This document shows, one piece after another, positions 36,391 to 46,796 of a stretch of DNA of 64,000 nucleotides (positions are counted from its first letter, which is position 1; every line of letters begins with the position of its first letter). The notes under the pieces were generated by a model that worked only from the letters and a program-made list of their open reading frames with translations, did no database searches and was not told the origin of the DNA. The stretch comes from Roseibium algicola (GTDB lineage: Bacteria > Pseudomonadota > Alphaproteobacteria > Rhizobiales > Stappiaceae). Position numbers and translations under genes: made by a program. The DNA is taken from positions 2,844,501 to 2,908,500 of the forward strand of contig NZ_CP019630.1 in NCBI RefSeq assembly GCF_001999245.1, written 5' to 3'.

Positions 36391-36434
36391 CCTGTGCGCA
36401 CGTTGGCCGCTACAGCAGCTGACCGCATCTTGCG

Positions 36435-39017
36435 CTAGAGATTCCGCAGGACAGGTGCGGGCTTTTCACCCAGCACCCGCCATGTGCCGACGAGGCCGAA
36501 ACCTACCGTCAGCACCAGCGCGATCAGCGCGGCACTTGCTGCGGTCACCGGCATCATCACGAACGACCCATCCATGATCTGCGTTATCACGTACCAGGCG
36601 GCGACCCCTCCGGCCAGCAGGGCGAACACCGCCGTTGCAAGGCCCAGAATGGCGTATTCGAGTGCATAGGCGAAGATCAGGCGAGCCCGTGTCGCACCAA
36701 TGGTTTTCAGAATGACCGCATCGTAGATCCGGCTGCGATGACCGGCGGCAAGTGCACCTGCCAGAACCAGAACGCTGGCGATCAGCGTTATCGAGCTTGC
36801 GCCGCGGATGGCCCAGGCAAGCTGTGCCACCAGATCGTTGACCTGAGAGATCGCGTCCTTCACCCGGATTGCCGTCACTGTCGGAAAGGCGTTCGAGACC
36901 GTCTTCAACAAGGCAAGTTCCGTCTCTTCCGGCACATCATCGTCCCAGCCAAGGGTCATCAGATGGGCATGCGGAGCACCGGCAAAAGTGTTCGGCGAAA
37001 ACACCATTACGAAATTGATCGCAAGGGACTGCCATTCCACCGTACGTGTGTTGGCAATTTCCGCCGTGATTTCCCTGCCGAGCACATTGACCGTGATCCG
37101 GTCTCCGATCTTGAGGCCGAGATCGGTGGCGGCCTCTTCATCGAAGGACACCAGCGGAATGCCTGTGTAGTCCTCCGGCCACCAGGAGCCTTCTTCGAGC
37201 TTCGAGTTCTTGGGCAAGCTTGCGTCATAGGTAATGCCGCGGTCACCGCGCAGCACCCAGCCGGAGCCTTCCTGGGCGGGGACGAACTTGTCGGCAGCAA
37301 TTCCGTTCAGCGAGACAATGCGTCCGCGCAGCATCGGGACGCTTTGCAGGTTGGCGTCGGATGCTTCAGCATTCAGCAAGGCCTCGAAGGCATCGCGTTC
37401 ATGGCTCTGGATATCGATGAAGAAGAAACTCGGAGCCTTGTCGGCAATGGTTGCGGTCAGCTCGCGCCGCAGGTTTCCGTCGATGAGGGCAAGCGCCACC
37501 AGCAGCGACAGGCCAAGTCCCAGCGACAACACGACTGACGGGGTCAGCGCTCCGGGGCGGTGAATGTTTGCAATCGCCAGCCTGAGCTCGGTCGAGCGGA
37601 CACTGGGCAGGCGCCTGGCTATGGCCATGATCGCGCGTGCGACCAGCACCAGCAAAACGAACGCACCGGCGGATGCGGCGATGTAGGTGCCGGCCATGCG
37701 CTGGTCGTGGGCAAGCAGAATGGCGATGGCGGCAAGGGCAAGCACTGTTGCCGCGGTGGCAAACAGATAGCGTTTGCGCGGCAGCTTGGCGCCGCCGGTC
37801 ACGATATCCCGGAAAAGGGCCGTCGGCGGTACGTCATGAGCCCGCCCCAACGGCCAGATTGCAAAGGCGAGAGCGGTCAGGAGGCCGTAGACGAGGCCAA
37901 GGGCAAGCTCGGTCGGATAGATGCTGGCCGCGAGCTTGACCGGCAGAACCGGCGCCAGTGCGGCAGCTGCGGCAAAGGGGATCAGGGCACCCAGCACAAG
38001 GCCGACGACGATGCCGAGAAGCGCAAGCACCAGCATTTGAACCAGATAGATCTTGAAGACGAAGCCGCCCGTCGAGCCCAGGCACTTGAAGCTGGCGATA
38101 ACCTCACGCTTGGTTTCCAGATAGGCGCGGATGGCATTGGCCACACCAACACCGCCAACCACCAGCGCGGTGAGGCCAACCAGTGTCAGGAATTGTGCGA
38201 AGCGATCAATGCTGCGTTGAAGGCCCGGGGACGCATTGGCGCGGGAGCGGATACGCCATCCCGCGTCCGGCTGGGCGGATTTGGCCTCTTCGACGATCCC
38301 TTCCATTGCTTCCAGGTTGGGAGCCGGGGCCATTCGAACGCGGTAATGCCAGCGCACCAGGCTGCCGGGCTGGATCAGGCCGGTTTCAGGCAGGGCGGCA
38401 TCTGAAATCAGGAGGCGTGGACCGAATTCCATGCCCCCGGCCAGTTTGTCAGGTTCGTTGGCAATGGTGTCGGCAATTCGGATAGTGGCTCGCCCGAGGG
38501 AGAGCGTATCTCCGACATTCGCACCAAGCCGCGCGAGAAGAGAAGGGTCCACAACGGCGCCCCAGGTCCCGTCTTTCCGGGCCAGGGCCGTTTCCAGGGC
38601 CTCTCCGGAGGCAAGTTCAAATGTGCCGTAAAGGGGATAGGGACCGTCGACGGCTTTCAGCTCTACCAATGCCTGATCGCCGGTCTCAGGTCTTCTTGCC
38701 ATTGCCCGCGTGGTCGCAACGCGGGACAGGTCACCTAGGCCGCTCAGATAGGCAAGTTGATCGGCGTCGGCCTGACGGTGGATCAGGGAAAAATCGAGAT
38801 CACCGCCCAGGATGGACTGGCCTTCGCGCGAAATCCCTTCTGTCAGAGCCCGTGAGACAGACGTGACGCCTGCGATTGCCGCTACGCCGAGCGCGATACA
38901 CGCGATGAAAATGTAAAAGCCCTTGAGGCCGCCGCGCAGTTCACGAAAGGCAAACCGGGCAGCAAGGCGCATCGTCTGGTGGTTTGCCGGTGCGTTGCCC
39001 GGGACAAACGCGCTCAT
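36435..39017 (-). CDS. ybbP: FtsX-like ABC permease, YbbP type
   Basis: 860 residues. One membrane helix near the N-terminus (FYIFIACIALGVAAIAGVTS) is followed by a large periplasmic domain, a central block of helices (about 260-490), a second periplasmic domain, and three C-terminal helices. This duplicated FtsX layout is that of E. coli YbbP. These permeases work as mechanotransmission-type complexes or extract lipids or toxic compounds rather than import. It overlaps the ybbA-like ATPase gene by four bases, and a TesA gene is divergent, as in E. coli. Confidence 0.88.
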   Translation of the reverse strand: MSAFVPGNAPANHQTMRLAARFAFRELRGGLKGFYIFIACIALGVAAIAGVTSVSRALTEGISREGQSILGGDLDFSLIHRQADADQLAYLSGLGDLSRVATTRAMARRPETGDQALVELKAVDGPYPLYGTFELASGEALETALARKDGTWGAVVDPSLLARLGANVGDTLSLGRATIRIADTIANEPDKLAGGMEFGPRLLISDAALPETGLIQPGSLVRWHYRVRMAPAPNLEAMEGIVEEAKSAQPDAGWRIRSRANASPGLQRSIDRFAQFLTLVGLTALVVGGVGVANAIRAYLETKREVIASFKCLGSTGGFVFKIYLVQMLVLALLGIVVGLVLGALIPFAAAAALAPVLPVKLAASIYPTELALGLVYGLLTALAFAIWPLGRAHDVPPTALFRDIVTGGAKLPRKRYLFATAATVLALAAIAILLAHDQRMAGTYIAASAGAFVLLVLVARAIMAIARRLPSVRSTELRLAIANIHRPGALTPSVVLSLGLGLSLLVALALIDGNLRRELTATIADKAPSFFFIDIQSHERDAFEALLNAEASDANLQSVPMLRGRIVSLNGIAADKFVPAQEGSGWVLRGDRGITYDASLPKNSKLEEGSWWPEDYTGIPLVSFDEEAATDLGLKIGDRITVNVLGREITAEIANTRTVEWQSLAINFVMVFSPNTFAGAPHAHLMTLGWDDDVPEETELALLKTVSNAFPTVTAIRVKDAISQVNDLVAQLAWAIRGASSITLIASVLVLAGALAAGHRSRIYDAVILKTIGATRARLIFAYALEYAILGLATAVFALLAGGVAAWYVITQIMDGSFVMMPVTAASAALIALVLTVGFGLVGTWRVLGEKPAPVLRNL

Positions 39018-39724
39018 GCAGACACCTCGCGGCGGGCGCGGTCAGACGTTTCTTCTTCGATTTCTCCGGAGCGGACGCGGATCATGCGGTCGCAGCGGGC
39101 GGCAAGGCTCGGGTCGTGGGTGACCAGAACCAGCGTCGTGCCCCGGTTCTTCTGGGCGGTGAACATCAGGTCGACAATCTGTGCGCCGGTACTTTCATCG
39201 AGGTTGCCAGTCGGTTCGTCTGCGATCAGGATCGCGGGTTCGACGACCAGTGCCCTTGCCACGGCGACACGCTGCTGTTCGCCGCCGGACAGTTGCGCCG
39301 GGTAGTGGTGCATGCGGTGGCCGAGCCCGACGGCATCCAGTTCCGCCTTGGCCTTGTCGAAGGCGGCGCTATCCCCAGCAAGTTCCAGCGGCACGGCCAC
39401 GTTTTCCAAAGCGGTCATGTTGGGCACGAGGTGAAACGACTGGAAAATGATACCTACATTGCGGCCGCGGAACCGGGCCAGCTGGTCTTCGGACAGCGGG
39501 CCGAGTTCGGATCCGGCCACGTTGACCGAGCCTTCATCGGCGCGTTCCAGCCCCGCCATGACCATCAGCAATGTCGATTTTCCGGACCCTGACGGGCCGA
39601 CAAGGCCGACGGAGGCCCCCTTCTCGATCTGAAGGTCGATCCCCTTCAGGATATGCACCCGCCCGGCGCCTTCGCCGAGGGTCAGGTGGACGTCTTTCAG
39701 GGCGATCGCGGGCGAATTTGTCAT
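39014..39724 (-). CDS. ybbA: ABC ATPase, YbbA type
   Basis: 236 residues, MacB/LolD-like. Walker A GPSGSGKST, Q-loop in GIIFQSFHLVPNMTALENV, signature LSGGEQQRVAVARAL and Walker B ILIADEPTGNLD are all intact. It energises the YbbP-like permease, whose gene it overlaps by four bases. A tesA gene is divergent 78 bases away. Confidence 0.9.
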   Translation of the reverse strand: MTNSPAIALKDVHLTLGEGAGRVHILKGIDLQIEKGASVGLVGPSGSGKSTLLMVMAGLERADEGSVNVAGSELGPLSEDQLARFRGRNVGIIFQSFHLVPNMTALENVAVPLELAGDSAAFDKAKAELDAVGLGHRMHHYPAQLSGGEQQRVAVARALVVEPAILIADEPTGNLDESTGAQIVDLMFTAQKNRGTTLVLVTHDPSLAARCDRMIRVRSGEIEEETSDRARREVSA

Positions 39725-39802
39725 TCTCTGGCCTTTACAATGGGCGTGTGATCGTCTTCCTGACAGTCACAAGCCCTCGACAATTGGACGCTCTGCGACC
39801 AT

Positions 39803-40474
39803 ATGGGCCTGTTGAAGAGCGTCTTCCAGTCCCAAAAGAGTGTTCACGTGAACCGGTTTATTGCCTGCCTGACGATAATCATCCTGTCTTTCCTGCCAAT
39901 GGCCGCCCAGTCGGCCGATCTGAAACTGGTGGTGCTGGGGGACAGTCTGTCCGCCGGCTATCAGCTGTCGGCAGGAGAAGGCTTCACGGATCAGCTCCAG
40001 AAAGCGCTTGATGCGAAGGGGCAATCGGTCGAGGTCGTCAATGCCGGCGTGTCTGGCGACACGTCAAGCGGTGGGCTGTCGCGGCTGGACTGGTCGGTGG
40101 GACCGGACACCAGTGCAGTCATCGTGGAGCTTGGGGCAAACGACGCGTTGCGGGGGATCTCTCCGGAGCTGACGCGCAAGAATATCGACGAAATCGTCCG
40201 ACGCCTGACGAAACGCGGTGTTGCCGTGCTTGTCGCGGGCATGCTGGCTCCGCGCAATCTTGGGCCGGAATATGCCGAGGCATTCGATCCGATCTACTCC
40301 GATGTTGCCAAGGCGCACGATGCGTTGTTTTATCCCTTCTTCCTCGAGGGTGCCGCCCTCAATCCCGATCTCAACCTTTCCGACGGTATGCATCCCAACG
40401 CCAAAGGGGTGGAAGTCATCGTCGAAAACATTCTGCCGAAAGTGGAAGAGCTTTTGGCCAAAGCCCGATCCTAG
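39803..40474 (+). CDS. tesA: GDSL arylesterase / thioesterase I, exported
   Basis: 223 residues from the first ATG. A GTG at 39848 with AAGAG before it is an alternative start that leaves a tidier signal peptide (NRFIACLTIIILSFLPMAA). SGNH blocks are clear: Ser in VVLGDSLSAGYQ, Gly in NAGVSGDTSSG, Asn in ELGANDALRG and the Asp/His pair in DGMHPNAKG. The enzyme hydrolyses acyl esters or acyl-CoA in the periplasm. Its place next to ybbA-ybbP matches the enterobacterial cluster. Confidence 0.9.
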   Translation: MGLLKSVFQSQKSVHVNRFIACLTIIILSFLPMAAQSADLKLVVLGDSLSAGYQLSAGEGFTDQLQKALDAKGQSVEVVNAGVSGDTSSGGLSRLDWSVGPDTSAVIVELGANDALRGISPELTRKNIDEIVRRLTKRGVAVLVAGMLAPRNLGPEYAEAFDPIYSDVAKAHDALFYPFFLEGAALNPDLNLSDGMHPNAKGVEVIVENILPKVEELLAKARS

Positions 40475-40552
40475 GGGCTTTGCTCTGGACCTGGGGTGGA
40501 AGCCGATCCGGCTTCCGGGACGCCCCGTTTTCAAAATTTGAAGGATAGTCTT

Positions 40553-41605
40553 ATGGAAAAGCGCCGTCTTGGCCGCACGGATATACAGGTCAGCGCCCTT
40601 TGCCTCGGTACCATGACCTTCGGGGAGCAGAACTCCGAGGCGGAAGGTCACGCCCAGATGGACCACGCCGTGGAAAAGGGCATCAATTTCTTTGACGCGG
40701 CAGAGCTCTATCCGATCCCGCCGAAGAAAGAGACCCAGGGCCGGACCGAGCGCATCGTCGGCACGTGGTTCAAGAAAACCGGCATGCGGGACAAGATCGT
40801 CATGGCCACCAAGGTGGTCGGGCGGACCGACATGGATTGGTTCCGTGAAAACGGTGCGAAGGCGAAACTGGTTCGCGAAGAGATCGAATTTGCGGTCGAC
40901 CGCAGCCTGAAGAACCTGGAAACAGACTATATCGACCTCTACCAGATCCACTGGCCGGACCGGAACGTCGGCGGCTTCGGTTCAAACCCGACGCGCTGGG
41001 CGGATGTCGAACCGGCTCCGGACGAAAACAGCATCCAGTCGACGCTGGAAATCCTTGGGGATCTGGTCAAGGCCGGCAAAATCCGTCACGTCGGTGTCTC
41101 CAACGAAAGTGCCTGGGGCACGATGCGCTACGTCGCCGCGTCCGAGATGTATGACGTGCCGCGGGTGGTCTCGATCCAGAACGCCTATTCCCTGGTCAAC
41201 CGGACCTTTGAAACCGGCCTTGCGGAAGTTGCCCGCCGGGAAAATGTCGGTCTTCTGGGATATTCGGCACTGGCCCAGGGATATCTGACGGGCAAATACC
41301 GCAATGGCGCCCTTCCGGCAGGTGCCCGCAAGACGCTGTTCAACCGCCTGCAGCGCTATGAGCACCCGCGCGCCATCGAGGCGGTCGATGCCTATCTGGA
41401 CCTGGCGCAGGAGGCGGGACTTGATCCGTCGCAGATGGCACTTGCCTTTGCCATGTCGCGGTCTTTCATGACATCGGTCATCCTGGGTGCGACGACCATT
41501 GAGCAGCTGGATACCGACATCGGAGCTGCGGACGTTACGCTGAGTGCCGATGTTCTGGAGAAAATCGATGCGCTGCATCAGAAATTCGGCAATCCGGCGC
41601 CGTAA
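40553..41605 (+). CDS. tas: NADP(H)-dependent aldo-keto reductase, Tas-like
   Basis: 350 residues from the ATG at 40553 (MEKRRLGRTDIQVSALC) with AAGGAT upstream. The opening CLGTMTFGEQNSEAEGHAQM and NFFDAAELYPIPPKKETQG are near-identical in pattern to E. coli Tas. AKR catalytic Tyr (AELYP) and the helix NVGLLGYSALAQGYLTGKY are present. Carbonyl reduction with NADPH; native substrate unknown. It follows tesA by 78 bases. Confidence 0.9.
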   Translation: MEKRRLGRTDIQVSALCLGTMTFGEQNSEAEGHAQMDHAVEKGINFFDAAELYPIPPKKETQGRTERIVGTWFKKTGMRDKIVMATKVVGRTDMDWFRENGAKAKLVREEIEFAVDRSLKNLETDYIDLYQIHWPDRNVGGFGSNPTRWADVEPAPDENSIQSTLEILGDLVKAGKIRHVGVSNESAWGTMRYVAASEMYDVPRVVSIQNAYSLVNRTFETGLAEVARRENVGLLGYSALAQGYLTGKYRNGALPAGARKTLFNRLQRYEHPRAIEAVDAYLDLAQEAGLDPSQMALAFAMSRSFMTSVILGATTIEQLDTDIGAADVTLSADVLEKIDALHQKFGNPAP

Positions 41606-41661
41606 CGGGTGTAACTTCCTGATCGATAAATCTTTTTAGAGAATCATCTGCAGATCGGAGG

Positions 41662-41690
41662 CCGGGCTGGTTATGAACCAGCCCGGTTTT
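41662..41690 (+). terminator. Intrinsic terminator after tas
   Basis: CCGGGCTGGTT (41662-41672), loop ATG, AACCAGCCCGG (41676-41686), then TTTT. Perfect 11-base stem. Confidence 0.9.
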
Positions 41691-41805
41691 CATTTGAGTG
41701 CGGCGCTGAATTTTTGAACGCGCTCAAAAACTTAGCTTTTTGTCTTGCGATTTTCATGAAGTTGATTCCTCATGGGATTCATCAGCGACAGCGGAGGGAA
41801 CACCC

Positions 41806-42342
41806 ATGCCGCGCCTATTTACAGGCCTTGAGATTCCGTCCCAGACGGCACTCATGCTTTCGATGCTCCGGGGAGGCCTTCGGGGCGCCCGCTGGATTGA
41901 TCCGGAGAACTACCACATCACCTTGCGCTTCATTGGCGACATCGACGACCGTACGGCCGACGAGATCGCCGCCGCGCTTGATCGTGTCCGCAGGGATCCG
42001 GTGGAAATCCGCCTCAACGGTCTTGGTTCTTTCGGCAACGGCAAGCCGCATGCAGTCTGGGCCCGGGTTGAGCCAACCGCTCAACTTGCCGAATTGCAGG
42101 CCGAGCAGGAACGCATCATCCAGCGTCTGCATCTGCCGGCCGAGCGGCGCAAGTATGTTCCGCATGTCACCCTTGCCCGTTGCAGGACCTCGACCAACGA
42201 GGACGTGGCCAAGTGGCTGAGCGAGCGCGGCAACTTCCAGGCGCAGCCCTTCATTGCCGGACGTTTTGTGCTGTTCTCGGCGAAATCGAGTGTCGGTGGC
42301 GGCCCCTATCTGGTGGAAGAGGCCTATCCGCTGGCAGCGTGA
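41806..42342 (+). CDS. thpR: RNA 2',3'-cyclic phosphodiesterase (ThpR/LigT)
   Basis: 178 residues from the ATG at 41806 (MPRLFTGLEIPSQTALM), with GGAGGG upstream. The two catalytic HxTL motifs are HITL and HVTL, about 90 residues apart. The 2H-fold enzyme opens 2',3'-cyclic phosphates on RNA; its cellular task is unclear. Between tas and a chemoreceptor gene. Confidence 0.92.
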   Translation: MPRLFTGLEIPSQTALMLSMLRGGLRGARWIDPENYHITLRFIGDIDDRTADEIAAALDRVRRDPVEIRLNGLGSFGNGKPHAVWARVEPTAQLAELQAEQERIIQRLHLPAERRKYVPHVTLARCRTSTNEDVAKWLSERGNFQAQPFIAGRFVLFSAKSSVGGGPYLVEEAYPLAA

Positions 42343-42773
42343 CGCCCGCGTTCTGATGGCGTGCAGCGAGACCACAGGATTTGCGTATCGGCAGAATGAA
42401 CCCAAGCCTTTGCCGCTTTGGGGTCGTTTTTGGCTGAAACCCTGAAAAAGATTGCACCGACCCGACGCGAAAAAATGACGCACGCTGGCGTCCGCGCTCC
42501 TTTCGTGATGGTCAAAAGTGACAGGAGGGGGCCGAGAAACTGTGCGGTTTTTGGGCAGGCCGGAATTCCAGGGCAGTGAAAAAGGCTGTTTTGCCTAAAT
42601 AATAAGTTGATTGAATTCTCTGAATGATTGAGTGCGTAGAAGTATAAACCTATGGTTTAGAAGATTAGTCGGCTCAGTATTCAAGTTGCGTAAAGGAAAA
42701 TTAATGGCTTGAGCGTTTTCTGGGCACACTGTGCAAGGCTCGACAAGAGCTGCCCCAAAAAAACGAGACCATT
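42343..42773. other. Gene-free stretch upstream of chemoreceptor gene
   Basis: About 430 bases with no convincing gene. An imperfect stem followed by a T-run (about 42399-42431) could end thpR transcripts. The last 180 bases are A+T-richer, as expected of the chemoreceptor promoter, but no clear -35/-10 pair was found. Confidence 0.35.
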
Positions 42774-44738
42774 ATGAAGTTCTTTGCAGATCTGCCCATC
42801 GCGGTGCGTGTCGGAGCGCTGTCCGCAATCGCCGTGGTTGCCATTGGCGTATTGCTTGGCACGGCGCTTTACAGCCAGCAAATCGTGTCGCACGAAATCG
42901 ACAATCTGGCTGAATATTCGCAAATGGACTTCAAGGTGTCGCAGGTTCAGGCTCATGCCCAGAACATGCAGCGCAGCCAGAAGGACTTTCTTTTGAACAA
43001 GGACCTGGCCTTTGTCGAGGAATACAAGGCCGAGTTCGAGAAAGCCCAGAGCAACCTGAACGATGTCGATACGAAGCCGCAATCGGCTTCCATCAAGAAT
43101 AACATCGCCAAGCTTCGTGATGTTCTTGACCAGCACAAGGCAAAGTTCGACGCTCTGACCAGTGAGCTTACCCGAATGGGGCTTGATGAAAGCACCGGGC
43201 TGCAGGGGTCTCTTCGCACTGCCGTGCATGACGTGGAAAGCAAGCTGGATGCCGCCAATCTGGATGCCTTGACCGTCAAGATGCTGATGATGCGCCGTCA
43301 TGAAAAAGATTTCATGCTGCGCGGTGACGAGAAATATATCGGCAGGATCGGCGAACGGCGGGCTGAATTCGCAGATCTGCTGCCGAAAAGCGGGTTGCCC
43401 GACGCTGAACAGGCTGAAATCGGCAAGCTGCTGGATACCTATCAGGCCTCCTTCCAGGCTTATGCCGAATTGTCCCTGAAGATTGCTGCCGACCTGGCCG
43501 AGATCGAGGCAATCTACGCCCAGGTCGCTCCGGAATGGGCGGTGATGTCTGAAGCTGCCTATGCGGGCAAGCTGGCTGCCGGGGAAACGCTGGACACTGC
43601 ACAGGCCTTCTCCAAAACAACATTCCTGACCGTTTCCGCCATCGCGCTGGTGCTGTCCATCGGGCTTGGCTGGCTGATCGGCCGCAGCATTACCAGGCCG
43701 GTGAAAACGCTTACCGGAACCATGGGAACGCTCGCTGGCGGATCCATCGACATCGACGTCCAGTACACCGACCGCAAGAGCGAGATCGGCAGCATGGCCC
43801 GCGCCGTGGAAGTTTTCCGCGCCAATGCCGTCCGGACCCGCGAACTGGAAGCGGAACAGAAGGAACAGGCAGCAAGAAACGCCGCCGAGCAGAAGCGGAT
43901 GATGATGGAGCTTGCCGATAGTTTCGAAAGCTCGGTTGGTGAAATCGTCCAGGCGGTATCGTCCTCGTCGTCCCAGCTGGAATCGAGCGCAAGTTCCATG
44001 AGCGCCACCGCCGAGCAGACCCAGCAACAATCTTCGAACGTTGCCGCGGCAGCCGAGCAGGCATCTGCCAACGTTCAGACCGTTGCTTCCGCAGCCGAAG
44101 AGCTGTCGTCGACGGTTTCGGAAATTTCCCGACAGGTCGCCCAGTCTTCAAATGTTGCTGCCACGGCAACGGCGGAAGCCAAGAAGACCAACGACCAGGT
44201 TCAGGGGCTCGCCGAAGCCGCTTCGCGCATCGGTGAAGTGGTGAAGCTTATTTCCGATATCGCCGAGCAGACCAATCTTCTGGCGCTCAATGCCACCATT
44301 GAAGCGGCCCGTGCGGGCGAGGCCGGCAAGGGATTTGCCGTCGTTGCGTCGGAAGTGAAGGAACTGGCCAGCCAGACGACCAAGGCGACCGAGGAAATCT
44401 CCCAGCAGATTTCCGGTGTCCAGTCGGCGACCCGTGACGCGGTCTCTGCCATCGACGGCATCACCAAGACGATCTTCGAGATCAACGAGATTGCCGGCGG
44501 GATCGCGGCGGCTGTCGAAGAGCAGGGCGCGGCAACCACCGAGATCGCGCGCAATGTGCACGAAGCTTCCACCGGTACACGCGATGTGACCCGCAACATC
44601 AGCAGCGTCAGCGAAGCAGCCACCCAGTCGGGGCATGCGGCGGAAGAGCTGCAGGCGGCCTCCGGCACACTTGCAAGCAATGCCCGGGCGCTTCAGGCCG
44701 AGGTCGACGGCTTCCTGGCACGCGTACGCGCCGGCTGA
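42774..44738 (+). CDS. Methyl-accepting chemotaxis protein
   Basis: 654 residues. A first membrane helix (about 10-30), an all-helical periplasmic sensor of about 250 residues (HBM-like), a second helix near 285-303 ([18 protein letters not shown]), then a HAMP domain ([20 protein letters not shown]). The cytoplasmic hairpin has the invariant tip [20 protein letters not shown] and [15 protein letters not shown]. It signals through CheA and CheW to flagella. The C-terminus lacks a CheR-tethering pentapeptide. It converges on the glycosyltransferase gene with two bases between. Confidence 0.95.
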   Translation: MKFFADLPIAVRVGALSAIAVVAIGVLLGTALYSQQIVSHEIDNLAEYSQMDFKVSQVQAHAQNMQRSQKDFLLNKDLAFVEEYKAEFEKAQSNLNDVDTKPQSASIKNNIAKLRDVLDQHKAKFDALTSELTRMGLDESTGLQGSLRTAVHDVESKLDAANLDALTVKMLMMRRHEKDFMLRGDEKYIGRIGERRAEFADLLPKSGLPDAEQAEIGKLLDTYQASFQAYAELSLKIAADLAEIEAIYAQVAPEWAVMSEAAYAGKLAAGETLDTAQAFSKTTFLTVSAIALVLSIGLGWLIGRSITRPVKTLTGTMGTLAGGSIDIDVQYTDRKSEIGSMARAVEVFRANAVRTRELEAEQKEQAARNAAEQKRMMMELADSFESSVGEIVQAVSSSSSQLESSASSMSATAEQTQQQSSNVAAAAEQASANVQTVASAAEELSSTVSEISRQVAQSSNVAATATAEAKKTNDQVQGLAEAASRIGEVVKLISDIAEQTNLLALNATIEAARAGEAGKGFAVVASEVKELASQTTKATEEISQQISGVQSATRDAVSAIDGITKTIFEINEIAGGIAAAVEEQGAATTEIARNVHEASTGTRDVTRNISSVSEAATQSGHAAEELQAASGTLASNARALQAEVDGFLARVRAG

Positions 44739-44740
44739 GA

Positions 44741-45916
44741 TCAGGTGCCCAGCAGGCCGGCATAAACACCGAGCGTGCGGGCGCACATGGTTTCGACCGA
44801 GAAATTCTGGCGGACATGGGCGAGAGCCCGGTCCGCCATTTTGTTTTTCTCGTCCACGTCCTGGCCCAACACACGGACAATGGCATCCGCCAGAGCCTGA
44901 GGGTCGCCCGGTGCCACCCGCCAGCCGGTGCGTTCGCTTTCGGCCGCATCGGGCGGGGAGAGAACGGTTTCAGGTACCGCCCCGAGGTTGGAGACGATTA
45001 CAGGCACCCTTGCGGCCTGTGCTTCAACTGCCGCCCGGCCGAAGGCTTCCGGTTCGACAGAAGCAACAATCGCAATATCGGCCAATGCCATGGCGGCGGG
45101 AACGTCGGCGCAGTGACCGACGATCCGGACCTTGTCCTGCAGGCCGTTGTCGGCAATCAGCTTCTTCAACTCCGCCAGATATCCGTCACGACCTTGGGCA
45201 TCTCCCGCCAGAATGGCGATCGGGTCGGACGGCAACCTGTCTTGCAGAAGCGCCATCGCCTCGATCACGACACGCTGGCCCTTCCAGGCGGTCAGCCGGG
45301 CCATGTTGAGGAGTATCGGCCGTCCCATCGGGATGCCCCACTGGTCCTTCAATGCCTGCAGCCGCAGAGCGCTGACATTGTCGGGTAGCAGGCCTTTCAG
45401 ATCGGATCCGCGCTGGATGACGGTGATCTTGCCTTTTGCGAACGGGTGCCGGTCTTCGATCAGACCGGATATGAAATGCGAATTGGCAATCACCGCATCC
45501 CCCCGTGCCATGACCGAATTGTACCAGCCCTTCAGCGCATTCGACTGGTTATAGGTGCCGTGGTAGGTGGTCACGAAAGGGGTTCTGGTGCGCCGTGCGG
45601 CCCAAAGGCACGACCATGCCGGAGCCCGGCTGCGAGCGTGAAGCAGACTGACCTTGCGTGTGGTCACGATCTCCGCAAGCCTGGCTGCATTCTTCCAGAG
45701 GGTCGCCGGGTTCTTCGACTTGACGGGCAGGACGATGTGTTCCGCGCCAAGGGCTTCCAGTTCCGGCACCATCTGGCCGCCCTGGCTTGCAACGAGAGCC
45801 TTTCCGCCGGCTTCCACCACCGCTTTGGCAACGTCCAGCGTCGTGCGCTCGGCGCCACCGGAGTTGAGATCCGGGATCACTTGCAAAATCGTGGTCTCAG
45901 AAGGCAGATGAACCAA
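44741..45916 (-). CDS. Glycosyltransferase family 4
   Basis: 391 residues with the GT-B fold. The opening LQVIPDLNSGGAERTTLDVA is the typical acceptor-site start. The C-terminal donor-binding domain has RLTAWKGQRVVIEAMALL and EAFGRAAVEAQAARVPVIVS, where the EX7E-like glutamates bind the nucleotide sugar. Likely role in lipopolysaccharide or capsule sugar assembly at the inner membrane. No other glycan gene is adjacent. Confidence 0.88.
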   Translation of the reverse strand: MVHLPSETTILQVIPDLNSGGAERTTLDVAKAVVEAGGKALVASQGGQMVPELEALGAEHIVLPVKSKNPATLWKNAARLAEIVTTRKVSLLHARSRAPAWSCLWAARRTRTPFVTTYHGTYNQSNALKGWYNSVMARGDAVIANSHFISGLIEDRHPFAKGKITVIQRGSDLKGLLPDNVSALRLQALKDQWGIPMGRPILLNMARLTAWKGQRVVIEAMALLQDRLPSDPIAILAGDAQGRDGYLAELKKLIADNGLQDKVRIVGHCADVPAAMALADIAIVASVEPEAFGRAAVEAQAARVPVIVSNLGAVPETVLSPPDAAESERTGWRVAPGDPQALADAIVRVLGQDVDEKNKMADRALAHVRQNFSVETMCARTLGVYAGLLGT

Positions 45917-46002
45917 ATCGGATCTCCGGTGAACTGGTCAAGGCGGGGCGTCTGTGCCAAATGGCAGGGACAGAAAACATCTATCAGAACGAGAGCCTTA
46001 AT

Positions 46003-46788
46003 ATGGGTGATTCCGAACCGCAATTCATCCAGATCGGAAAAAACGACGTGAAACGCCGGATTGCCGTGCAGAACGCGCCGGGTTCCGGGGCAAGTTCGTT
46101 ACCCGGCATCTTGTGGTTGTCCGGGTTCAAGTCGGACATGTCCGGCACAAAAGCCGAGGCATTGGCCGAGGAGGGGGCGCGAAACGGGCAGGGTGTGGTG
46201 CGGTTCGACTATTCCGGCCATGGCCTGTCGGGCGGCGATTTCGAAGATGCCTGTGTTTCCGACTGGCTGGAGGAGGCGCTTGCCGTTTTCGATGCTTGTT
46301 GCCCGGGCGAAACCGTATTGGTCGGCTCCTCCATGGGCGGGTGGCTCGCCTTGTTGTTGGCGCTCGCCCGCAAGAACTCTGGCCGTATCAAGGGGCTGGT
46401 TCTGATCGCTCCCGCGGTTGATTTTACCGAAGAGCTGATGTGGAAGCAGCGCTTCAGCGATGAGATCCGTGCCGCCATTCTTGCCGATGGCCGCTGGGAG
46501 CAGCCTTCCGTCTATAGCGACGCGCCCTATGTGATCACGCGCAAGCTGATCGAAGATGGCCGCAATCACCTACTTTTCGGGACGCCGCTTCATCTTGGTG
46601 CTCCCGTTACGATCCTGCAGGGCGCGCAGGACCCGGATGTGCCGGAAAGTCATGCACGCCGCCTGGTTGAGGCCTTGCCGCTGGACGATGTCACCTTTTC
46701 GCTGGTGCCGGATGGCGATCATCGTCTGTCCCGGCCGGAGGACATTGATCTTCTGTTGCGGGCCGTTGCGGACATGTCGACCCGATAG
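46003..46788 (+). CDS. Alpha/beta hydrolase
   Basis: 261 residues from the ATG at 46003 (MGDSEPQFIQIGKNDVK), chosen for GAGAG upstream; an ATG at 45961 adds 14 residues. Motifs are FDYSGHGLSGG and the nucleophile elbow VGSSMGG; the acid and His lie in QGAQDPDVP and DGDHRLSRP. The pattern is that of ABHD10-like serine hydrolases (thioesterase or esterase). Substrate unknown. It is divergent from the glycosyltransferase. Confidence 0.88.
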   Translation: MGDSEPQFIQIGKNDVKRRIAVQNAPGSGASSLPGILWLSGFKSDMSGTKAEALAEEGARNGQGVVRFDYSGHGLSGGDFEDACVSDWLEEALAVFDACCPGETVLVGSSMGGWLALLLALARKNSGRIKGLVLIAPAVDFTEELMWKQRFSDEIRAAILADGRWEQPSVYSDAPYVITRKLIEDGRNHLLFGTPLHLGAPVTILQGAQDPDVPESHARRLVEALPLDDVTFSLVPDGDHRLSRPEDIDLLLRAVADMSTR

Positions 46789-46796
46789 GGGGAGTT

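Noticed and set aside
42681..44030. Long minus-strand frame of 449 codons under the chemoreceptor gene
   Set aside because: It lies opposite a clear MCP with full domain structure and shows low-complexity composition typical of a shadow frame.
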